33,823 bases of DNA from Pseudomonas sp. (lineage in GTDB: Bacteria; Pseudomonadota; Gammaproteobacteria; Pseudomonadales; Pseudomonadaceae). The notes under the pieces are model-generated. The model saw only the letters and a program-made list of their open reading frames with translations. It was not told the DNA's origin and did not search any database. Each line of letters starts with the position of its first letter. Within the stretch, counting starts at the first letter, position 1. The position numbers were made by a program, and so were the translations under genes. The stretch spans positions 1 through 33,823 of the forward strand of contig SKFV01000016.1 of assembly GCA_007117785.1 (NCBI GenBank), read 5' to 3'. Shown here in pieces: positions 10,168 through 19,625 of this stretch.

Positions 10168-10779
10168 TCAACCCGAACTGGCGGGAGCGGCAGTCAAGTC
10201 AGCCGACGTTGTCACGCTGGCATACAAAGGGAAAATCTGTTCGCAATAGAACTGCTGCTCAAAGGGCGTACGGCTAGAGGTGCAATCACTCAGAATCGTT
10301 ACCTTCAGACCTTCGTCAAGCGCCGAACGCGCACTGGAATCAATACACAGGGATGTCACTGTGCCGGCCAGCACGACATGCTCGATGTCCTGCTGGCGCA
10401 AGATATCTGCCAAACCGGTCTCGGCAAAGGCATTGAGGCCACGCTTGCCCGGCACATAGGTAATCAGATCCTTGAACTCGTCCATTGCAGCAATGACCTC
10501 CGCACCCGGCGAACCCTGTTTGAACGCGCCCACCTCAACAATCGTTTTCAGAATACCGACTGGGTCTTTGAGCTCACTGTAGTCTGGCGTAAACAGGATG
10601 GGCGTATTGACTACCATAGCAAAGGCATGGCCCTGTTGGCGCAACAGTGAAAGGGTATTTTCCAGTACCCCCGTTACCCGTGAAGACTCCTCAATAACGC
10701 CATGCAAGATACCATCAGGCGCAAAGTAATCGTTCTGGAAACCAATCAGCAGCAAAGCGGTTCGTTTAAGATCGATCAT
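10168..10779 (-). CDS. Isochorismatase-family cysteine hydrolase
   Basis: TALLLIGFQNDYF (Asp), YVPGKRGLNAFAETGLADILRQ (Lys), VVLAGTVTSLCIDSSARSALDEG (Cys): candidate D-K-C triad in family-typical context. Confidence 0.88.
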   Translation of the reverse strand: MIDLKRTALLLIGFQNDYFAPDGILHGVIEESSRVTGVLENTLSLLRQQGHAFAMVVNTPILFTPDYSELKDPVGILKTIVEVGAFKQGSPGAEVIAAMDEFKDLITYVPGKRGLNAFAETGLADILRQQDIEHVVLAGTVTSLCIDSSARSALDEGLKVTILSDCTSSRTPFEQQFYCEQIFPLYASVTTSADLTAAPASSG

Positions 10780-10803
10780 TGGCTCAACTCTCTCTGACTC
10801 ATG

Positions 10804-10839
10804 AAAAAATCGGGTCGACTGATCACGCAGATAAACCCG
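10804..10839 (-). terminator. Possible weak terminator/attenuator between the REC-Hpt-like gene and the hydrolase gene
   Basis: On the minus strand: CGGGT-N19-ACCCG followed by ATTTTTT. Short stem and long loop. Confidence 0.3.
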
Positions 10840-10849
10840 TTAATCTGTC

Positions 10850-11554
10850 TCATTCCACATAGTGCCGGATACGCGAACTGACACAACGAATATGTTCGAG
10901 TATCTGGGTCATCTGTTGTGGCGCAAGGGCGTCACCCTGTTTCAGTTTATGCTCCAACAACTGAATATCATGTCGCTCCTCTACTGCCGCTGCAGCAAAA
11001 ATGCCGACCAGGCGATGGACACAATACAAATACTGCGTCAAGCTTCCTGCGTGCGACAAAAGGATCGACACATCGTCGAGATCTTGCAGCAAAGCCTGCA
11101 CAAACATAGCTCTTTGCGGTTGCGGCAAGCTCTCCAACCGCATGCTCAGGCCATCAACCGGCGACTCTTGCCTGGCTGGCAAGCCGAGCAAATCACGTAA
11201 GCCAGTCAGACTGACCGGCTTGCCTATAGCCCCGGAAAAACGCCCGCAGGCATTACTTGAGGAAGTCAGGTCCACCGGGTAGTCTGCGCTGATAACAAAA
11301 GTGTGGATACCCGGGCACCGGCGGTGCAATTCAGCACTCAAAATAGCACCATTACCTTCAGGCATAACCAAGTCAATCAAGGCGCGTTGAGGTTTATGCT
11401 CGCTGGCATACTCACAAGCTTGCAGAAAAGTTGAAGCACAAAAGCACTCATAGCCCAACTTTTCCAACAGTGCCTTGACCAGCAATAAGCAAGCCTCAGA
11501 GTCGTCAACCACAAGAATCTTTGCCGGACTAAACTGATGTTTTACGACCTGCAT
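10850..11554 (-). CDS. Response regulator receiver with C-terminal Hpt-like domain
   Basis: REC KILVVDDSEACLLLVKALLEKLGY...RALIDLVMPEGNG...FVISAD...GAIGKPVSL; C-terminal helix YLYCVHRLVGIFAAAAVEERHDIQLLEHKLKQGD resembles the Hpt HxLKG motif with Val for Lys. Confidence 0.75.
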   Translation of the reverse strand: MQVVKHQFSPAKILVVDDSEACLLLVKALLEKLGYECFCASTFLQACEYASEHKPQRALIDLVMPEGNGAILSAELHRRCPGIHTFVISADYPVDLTSSSNACGRFSGAIGKPVSLTGLRDLLGLPARQESPVDGLSMRLESLPQPQRAMFVQALLQDLDDVSILLSHAGSLTQYLYCVHRLVGIFAAAAVEERHDIQLLEHKLKQGDALAPQQMTQILEHIRCVSSRIRHYVE

Positions 11555-11586
11555 AATGGTGTCCTGTCGACAAATATCGTTTATCT

Positions 11587-11602
11587 TGCAAGTATCAATC
11601 CA
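11587..11602 (-). promoter_or_regulatory. Sigma54 (-24/-12) promoter candidate for the 7-gene minus-strand operon
   Basis: Minus strand TGGATTGATACTTGCA against the consensus TGGCACGNNNNTTGCA: exact GG-N10-GC spacing and intact TTGCA. Predicted start near 11576, then AGGA, then ATG at 11554. Confidence 0.65.
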
Positions 11603-11623
11603 ACATAGCAGCTAAGGTCACTT

Positions 11624-13015
11624 ATGCCGGGGCAAGAAAGTTTGCTGATCGTTGAGGATAATCGTTCCAGTGCCATTCTGTATCAGGCCTGGTTGAGCGG
11701 GCTGGTTGATGATATCCGCCTGGCACATTCTGGCGCAGAGGTTATCGAGCAACTCAACCAGGGGCTCAAGCCTGCCGTCGTCCTGCTTGATATGCACCTT
11801 CCAGACACCACCGGGCTATCTTTACTTGAGCAACTGCGTACCCGCCAATTAACAACCAAGGTCGTTGTGATCACCTCGGATGCCTCGGCTGAATTGGCGG
11901 TAGAGGCGATGAAAGAAGGCGCCCACGATTATCTTCTCAAACCGGTCGATGATTACCGTTTGAGCGTGAGCATCAGCAACACACTACGCGCAGCCCGTCT
12001 GGAAAGCTTGGCCAATGGGGCAGGGCAATTTCAACAGGAGGAGCCACCTACTGCAGACTTTATTGGCTCCTCCTTGCCCATGCAGGCGCTATACAAAACC
12101 CTTAAACTAGCAGCCCTCTCCGATGCGCCCGTTTTCATCAGTGGTGAAAGCGGTACCGGCAAGGAGCTCTGTGCGCAAGCGATCCATGAACTCAGCCAAC
12201 GCAGCAAGGCTCCGCTAGTCTCGGTCAACTGTGCAACCATGCCGGTAGAGCTGGTTGAATCCCAACTGTTTGGCCATACCAAAGGGGCGTTCACGGGCGC
12301 AATCCAGAACCGTCGCGGACTCTGCGAAGAGGCACACAATGGCACGCTTTTTCTGGATGAGTTGACCGAGCTGAGTCTTGATGTGCAAAGCAAACTGCTT
12401 CGCTTTTTGCAAACAGGAGAAATCACGCCGGTCGGCTCTTCCGTCAGCAAAAAGGTCAATTGCCGGGTTGTCTGCGCCAGCAATATTGATATTCGTAAAG
12501 CCGTCAGCAATGGGCTCTTCCGTGAAGACCTGTTTTACCGGCTGCATGTCATTCCGGTTCAACTCCCGCCCTTACGCCATAGGGGAGACGACATCATTCA
12601 GCTGGCTGGCACGTTTCTTCAGCGCTACAGCGCCGCTGAAAACCGCCATTTCAAAGGCTTTACTCCGGCTGCCATCCAGGCACTGCTCGATTACAGCTGG
12701 CCAGGCAACGTTCGGGAACTGCAAAACAGTATTCGCCAAGCAGTTGTCATGCATTATGGTGAACAGGTAGAACCGCGGATGCTCGCATTGGGTTCAGCAA
12801 GCCTGGTCTCGCCTGCAACAACATCAGCGACCAATCCTGCACAGACCAAGGCTCACTCACCGACCTCACTCAAATCTCTCGCACAAGTTGAGAGAGAGGC
12901 CATCGATCATGCCATGCAGCATTTCGCAGGCAATATCACCAAAGTCGCTGCCGCTCTTGAGGTTGCCCCGTCAACGCTCTATCGTAAGCTGAAGCAGTAT
13001 CAAGGAAACACCTGA
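11624..13015 (+). CDS. NtrC/LuxO-type sigma54-dependent response regulator (REC-AAA+-Fis HTH)
   Basis: REC LLIVEDNRSS...VVLLDMHLPDTTG...YLLKPVD; Walker A GESGTGKE; GAFTGA loop LFGHTKGAFTGAIQ; GTLFLDELTEL; R-finger LFREDLFYRLHVIPVQLPPLRHR; C-terminal HTH ITKVAAALEVAPSTLYRKLKQY. Confidence 0.97.
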   Translation: MPGQESLLIVEDNRSSAILYQAWLSGLVDDIRLAHSGAEVIEQLNQGLKPAVVLLDMHLPDTTGLSLLEQLRTRQLTTKVVVITSDASAELAVEAMKEGAHDYLLKPVDDYRLSVSISNTLRAARLESLANGAGQFQQEEPPTADFIGSSLPMQALYKTLKLAALSDAPVFISGESGTGKELCAQAIHELSQRSKAPLVSVNCATMPVELVESQLFGHTKGAFTGAIQNRRGLCEEAHNGTLFLDELTELSLDVQSKLLRFLQTGEITPVGSSVSKKVNCRVVCASNIDIRKAVSNGLFREDLFYRLHVIPVQLPPLRHRGDDIIQLAGTFLQRYSAAENRHFKGFTPAAIQALLDYSWPGNVRELQNSIRQAVVMHYGEQVEPRMLALGSASLVSPATTSATNPAQTKAHSPTSLKSLAQVEREAIDHAMQHFAGNITKVAAALEVAPSTLYRKLKQYQGNT

Positions 13016-13054
13016 ATCGCCACGACCCCTCGCCGTGTCGACGTTTGCCTACCG

Positions 13055-13417
13055 CTATTCAAACGAGCCGCACAGCAACGCGGCACGCAGCTTGATCAGT
13101 TTATCGGCAGTATCTATGGCGGTGGTGACATGCTGCCCAACCTGTCCGCACCGAAGGGTATACCCAGATCGATAAACCGCAACCCCGTCGTCGGTGATCT
13201 GAATGCTGCCCACGCTTACGGACTCCTGCTGGAGACCGGTATTCATATCCATGAGATTGCTGTCGGCGAACAGGGCTAACGCAAACTCGAATCTGTCCCA
13301 CTGACCGGCCACTCGCAGGTTGATTTTGTTGCACTTGACCGCGGAAAAAGAATTATTCCGAGCGCTGGCGTAAGGCTTTGGCCTCAGAAGCGAAATGAAG
13401 TTTATTTTGCCTTGCAT
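13055..13417 (-). CDS. Hypothetical small protein (uncertain coding status)
   Basis: 120-aa ORF in the gap between 13015 and 13539 with no recognised family. Its start codon lies inside the 13411-13425 palindrome. Confidence 0.3.
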   Translation of the reverse strand: MQGKINFISLLRPKPYASARNNSFSAVKCNKINLRVAGQWDRFEFALALFADSNLMDMNTGLQQESVSVGSIQITDDGVAVYRSGYTLRCGQVGQHVTTAIDTADKLIKLRAALLCGSFE

Positions 13418-13425
13418 ATTGCAAG
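13411..13425. promoter_or_regulatory. LuxO-type upstream activator palindrome CTTGCA-TAT-TGCAAG
   Basis: CTTGCATATTGCAAG has perfect 6-bp inverted arms with a 3-bp spacer. The core TTGCATATTGCAA fits the LuxO-type pattern TTGCAWWWTGCAA. It lies about 60 bp upstream of a -24/-12 promoter candidate. Confidence 0.55.
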
Positions 13426-13484
13426 ACCCGCATCAAAGAGGCGTCAGGCAACAGCAGGTACCGGGCGCAGCGCGGCCATAATTA

Positions 13485-13500
13485 TGGCGTCAAAATTGCA
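13485..13500 (+). promoter_or_regulatory. Sigma54 (-24/-12) promoter candidate upstream of the kinase gene
   Basis: TGGCGTCAAAATTGCA: TGGC and TTGCA intact, exact GG-N10-GC spacing. Predicted start near 13511; RBS AGAGG; ATG at 13539. Confidence 0.7.
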
Positions 13501-13538
13501 GAAGCCTCTGTACCATTTCTTTCTGCCAGAGGTCAGCC

Positions 13539-14825
13539 ATGTCCTCCCGAATTGAACACATGTTACGTGGTTTCTTTAATCACATAGGTTTCGGTTTGTT
13601 GGTTACCGACCATGCACTGCGCGTGCTGTTCTGGAACGACATGATTGAACGACAAAGCGGTCTCAATCTGGCCACTCACCTCGGCCAACCCATCACTACT
13701 GTCTTCCCTGACAGTGATCACGCCACGCTGAAAAAAATGGCCACCGAAGCGATCGCCAATGATTGGCCAGTTTATAGCCATTGGCGACAGTCCCCTCTGC
13801 TCGTGGGCGACCCCATTCTCAATCCAAAATACAACAGCCCGCGACTGGAAAGTTCGATGGTATTTGCGTTTAACGACACCAATGGCCAACCACTGCTTGG
13901 CTTTGTTCAGTACGATGCCACGGACATAGCCCGCTCCTATGAAAAACTCAATGATGCCCGCAATCAATTGGCTATTCGTGAGCTCGAACAAGAAGAACTC
14001 ATCATCAGTCTGAAGCAAGCCAACATGCAGCTTGTGCAATCAGAGAAAATGGCTGCTATTGGCCAACTGGCAGCCGGCGTTGCGCATGAAATCAACAACC
14101 CTATCAGCTTTGTGATGTCGAATATCAACGCGCTGTCCGGATATGTGACAGATGTGCTGCATCTGATCAATGCGGTTGAAGACAAGCTGGATATCCAGCG
14201 CCTGCAGCAACTCAAGGACAGCATTGACTTTGGCATGATCCGTGATGACATCCAGGACCTGCTGCAGGAGTCTACCGAAGGGATATCCCGAGTGCGAAAG
14301 ATCATTCAGTCTCTCAAGGAGTTTTCCCATCAGGGCAGTAACGAGTTTGCCCTCGCCGATCTGAATACCGCCATCCGCAACTCGCTCAATCTGGTACACA
14401 ACGAAATCAAATACAAAGCTGAACTGATTGTCGAACTCGGCGACCTTCCCCAGGTTGAATGTATTTTATCGGAGATCAATCAGGTTCTGGTGAACTTACT
14501 GGTCAACGCTGCCCAAGCTATCGACCAGCAAGGTGTCATTACCGTGCGCTCAGGCAGCGTCGGGAAAAAGGTCTGGATCAACATTGAAGATACCGGTTGC
14601 GGCATGGATAACGCGACCCAAAAACGTATTTTCGAGCCCTTTTTCACCACCAAAGAAGTCGGTACGGGAACCGGACTGGGCCTGTCACTCTCCTATAACA
14701 TCGTTCAAAAACACGGCGGGCGCATTGAAGTCATCAGCGAACCTGGCGCCGGTACCTGTTTCCATCTTGAGCTGCCAGTATTGCAGCCAAACGAACACAA
14801 GGAGGTCAGCTATGTCAGCCAATAA
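13539..14825 (+). CDS. PAS-domain sensor histidine kinase
   Basis: PAS-like LLVTDHALRVLFWNDMIERQSG; H-box SEKMAAIGQLAAGVAHEINNPISFV; N-box QVLVNLLVNAAQAI; IEDTGCGMD; GTGTGLGLSLSYNIVQKHGG. Confidence 0.95.
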   Translation: MSSRIEHMLRGFFNHIGFGLLVTDHALRVLFWNDMIERQSGLNLATHLGQPITTVFPDSDHATLKKMATEAIANDWPVYSHWRQSPLLVGDPILNPKYNSPRLESSMVFAFNDTNGQPLLGFVQYDATDIARSYEKLNDARNQLAIRELEQEELIISLKQANMQLVQSEKMAAIGQLAAGVAHEINNPISFVMSNINALSGYVTDVLHLINAVEDKLDIQRLQQLKDSIDFGMIRDDIQDLLQESTEGISRVRKIIQSLKEFSHQGSNEFALADLNTAIRNSLNLVHNEIKYKAELIVELGDLPQVECILSEINQVLVNLLVNAAQAIDQQGVITVRSGSVGKKVWINIEDTGCGMDNATQKRIFEPFFTTKEVGTGTGLGLSLSYNIVQKHGGRIEVISEPGAGTCFHLELPVLQPNEHKEVSYVSQ

Positions 14826-16167
14826 CACGGAACAAGCCATTCGCTTGTTGCTGGTCGATGATGAGCCGAATATTCTCCGCAGCCTGCATCGCTTACTGCG
14901 TCAGGACGATTACGCCATCACGCTGGCAGAGTCGGGTGATGCCGCCTATGCCCTGTTACAGCAGCAAGCCTTTGACGTCATCGTCTCTGATGCACGGATG
15001 CCCGGCATGGATGGCGCCACCCTGCTTGGCCATGCTTATACCCTCTGGCCAGACAGTGTACGCATATTACTGACCGGCTACGCGGATATGACGACTACCG
15101 TCAAAGCCGTTAATGAAGGACAAATTTTCCGCTACCTGAGCAAACCCTGGGACGACGACGAGCTGCGTCACACCCTACAGCAGGGCTTGACGTTACAGGC
15201 GTCAGAGCGAGAGCGGATCCGCCTGAGTCGTATCATTACCCGACAGAACCATCAACTCAAACAACTCAACGACCAACTACAGCATCAGGTCACCGCAAAG
15301 ACCAGCGAGCTGGAGCAGACAGCCGACATGCTGGACCTGACCTATGAAGAGTTGAAGCACAGTTATATGCAAGCGACCGAAGTGTTTGGATCGCTGATCA
15401 ATATGCGCTTGCCGGCCAGCCAGCATACCAATGCCCGCGTTACCGAGCTGTGCAATGCCATGGCAGCATTACTGGATTACGCCGAGAGTGACCGGCGTAA
15501 TCTCACCATGGCAGCCGCTCTCTATAACATCGGCAAGCTGACCTGGGACGATCGTTTACTGCAACTGCCGCTCGACAGCATGGGTAATCGTGAGCGACAA
15601 CTCTGGGAACGCTACCCGCAAACCAGCAGTGAAGTGCTGTTGGGGCTGGAACCCTTGCAGGAGACTGCACAGATTATTCGCCATCATCAGGAGGCCTGGA
15701 ACGGCAGTGGACACCCCGACCAACTGACCGGCAATGCTATACCCCGTTCAAGCCAGATTTTACGTCTCGCCGTTGATTACATTGAGCTGCAAGCTGGCCT
15801 GATCGTGCCACGACAACTGGACCGCGAACAGGCTATCGATCTGATTCAGCAAGCAGCGGGCAGCCGCTACTCACCGGAACTCGTGCCGCTGTTCGTAGCG
15901 TGTACCGAACAGTTTGCGGAGTTATCGCCAGGCCAGGACGCCTGTGTGTGGTTGAGCACTCGGCAGCTTCTACCCGGCATGGTACTGGGCAAGAACCTTA
16001 TCGCACATAGCGGCTTACTGTTACTGAATGCCAACAAGGCGCTGAGCGACATGATCATCGATAAGTTACTGAGCTTTGAAGCCAGTGAACAAACCCAATA
16101 CCGGGTGCCTGTCCTCAAGGACAGCCTCAAAAACAGTCAAACCATCCGTGAGGACACCGTCCCATGA
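14812..16167 (+). CDS. Response regulator with degenerate HD-GYP-like output domain
   Basis: Start set at MSANNTEQAIRLLLVDDEPN (14812) rather than the track's 14533. REC ...VIVSDARMPGMDG...YLSKPWDDDEL; output domain AALYNIGKLTWDD (HD replaced by YN) and IIRHHQEAWNGSGHPDQLTG (GYP replaced by GHP). Confidence 0.88.
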   Translation: MSANNTEQAIRLLLVDDEPNILRSLHRLLRQDDYAITLAESGDAAYALLQQQAFDVIVSDARMPGMDGATLLGHAYTLWPDSVRILLTGYADMTTTVKAVNEGQIFRYLSKPWDDDELRHTLQQGLTLQASERERIRLSRIITRQNHQLKQLNDQLQHQVTAKTSELEQTADMLDLTYEELKHSYMQATEVFGSLINMRLPASQHTNARVTELCNAMAALLDYAESDRRNLTMAAALYNIGKLTWDDRLLQLPLDSMGNRERQLWERYPQTSSEVLLGLEPLQETAQIIRHHQEAWNGSGHPDQLTGNAIPRSSQILRLAVDYIELQAGLIVPRQLDREQAIDLIQQAAGSRYSPELVPLFVACTEQFAELSPGQDACVWLSTRQLLPGMVLGKNLIAHSGLLLLNANKALSDMIIDKLLSFEASEQTQYRVPVLKDSLKNSQTIREDTVP

Positions 16168-16535
16168 AAATTCAACTCGTCGACGATGAACCCTTTCTGC
16201 TGAAGGCTATGCAGCGTGAATTGCGTCGCTATGGCGACTGGGAAACCCACTCCTTTACCTCAGCAGAAGATGCGCTGGAAGGGCTGGAAAGGCACGAATA
16301 TGACATTATCATCAGCGATTACAGCATGCCGAAAAGCAGCGGTGTCGACTACCTGCAACAGGTACGCCAGAAACAGCCAAATGCCAAACGCGTATTGTTG
16401 ACCGCGTGGGCGGACCAGCAGGTACTGGCTGATGCGATCAACCGCGCCCAAGTTCACTGTTACTGGCCCAAACCCTGGCAGGTCAGCCAATTACTTGAGC
16501 TGATGAAAAGCCATGAGCAAGCGGTGCAACCCTAA
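16164..16535 (+). CDS. Stand-alone response regulator receiver
   Basis: MKIQLVDDEPFLLKAMQRELRRYG...DIIISDYSMPKSSGVDYL...VLLTAWAD...YWPKPW. Overlaps the upstream stop by 4 nt (ATGA). Confidence 0.92.
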   Translation: MKIQLVDDEPFLLKAMQRELRRYGDWETHSFTSAEDALEGLERHEYDIIISDYSMPKSSGVDYLQQVRQKQPNAKRVLLTAWADQQVLADAINRAQVHCYWPKPWQVSQLLELMKSHEQAVQP

Positions 16536-16659
16536 GCCAGCAGCCGAGCATCGGGGTAGAGGCTAAAGTCTCAAGCGAAAAAATGTAAAACTGCCATGTA
16601 AAAGATATGCAAGCTTGCCGTTGATGTGCAAGATATCGACGTAAGTTTGCTGCTTTGCG

Positions 16660-17675
16660 TCAATGGCCAAGCCAACGTGTCAACTCCGCGGCCGAGCGCA
16701 CCTTGTCGGGTATATGTTGACCGGCCCAGAGCGGCGAGAAATCACCGCTCTGGGCCGCCTCTGCAGCTTTGCGCAGGGGCGCCAGCGCATTACCCGCCTG
16801 TGGAAAAGCCGGTGCCAGTTCACTCATCGGCCCTTGCTCGCGCATCAAGCGGTTGACGATACCGCGCGCCGGACGCCCGCTGAACAGGTTGGTCAGTGCT
16901 GTGTGTTCGGCTCCTGGTGCCTGCAAGGCAGCACGGTGCACAGCACTGGTAATGGCTTCAGGGCATAGCAGATAGGCAGTACCAACCTGCACGGCACTGG
17001 CGCCGAGGGCCGTCGCAGCGCGCACGCCGGCCGGATCAGCAATACCCCCGGCAGCAATCACCGGCACGGATACAGCAGCAACCACTTGGGGCAGCAGAGC
17101 AAAGATACCTACCTGGGTGCTAATGTCATCACTGAGAAACATGCCACGATGGCCGCCAGCCTCTAGCCCTTGGGCGATAATCAGATCCGCACCGTTCTGC
17201 TCAAGCCAGCGCGCCTCGGCAACGGTGGTAGCGCTGGCCAGCACCTTGCAGCCCAAGGTTTTAACCTGAGCCAGCAAATCCGCAGCCGGCAAACCAAAAT
17301 GGAAACTGACCAGCGGCGGTGGGCAGTCGGCCAATATGTCCAATAGCTCACGGCTGAAAGGTTGCCGGCCAGCGCCACTGGGGGCTTTCCCGGCATCCAA
17401 CTCGAATTCGGCGTAATAGGGCGCCAGGCTCTCCCGCCAGCGCTGCTCGACAGCCACATCAGCCGGTGGCGCTTGATGACAGAAAAAGTTCACATTCCAC
17501 GGCCCTGCAGCTGTCTGCATACACTCCAACTCAGCGGCCAATGCGTCGCTACTCAACATGGCTGCCGGAATCGAACCGACACCGCCAGCGGCACAGACCG
17601 CCAGCGCCAACCGGCTATCCTGGGAACCTGCCATGGGTGCCTGAATAATCGGTAGACGGCTGCCGAGTGTTTTGC

Positions 17676-17685
<10 letters not shown>
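16660..17685 (-). CDS. Nitronate monooxygenase / 2-nitropropane dioxygenase-like FMN enzyme
   Basis: LPIIQAPMAGSQDSRLALAVCAAGGVGSIPAAMLS..., LIIAQGLEAGGHRG, VPVIAAGGIADPAGVRAATALGASAVQVGTAYL. Confidence 0.9.

Positions 17686-19621
<1,936 letters not shown>

Positions 19622-19625
<4 letters not shown>

Noticed and set aside
11581-11590. Plus-strand sigma54 promoter for the activator gene using TTGCA at 11586-11590
   Set aside because: No GG lies 10 nt upstream of the GC (11576-11577 is AT); the motif works only on the minus strand.
14533-14811. 5' extension of the track ORF 14533-16167
   Set aside because: The extension lies in another frame inside the kinase ATPase domain; the receiver begins at MSANNTEQAIRLLLVDDEPN (14812) with GGAGG upstream.
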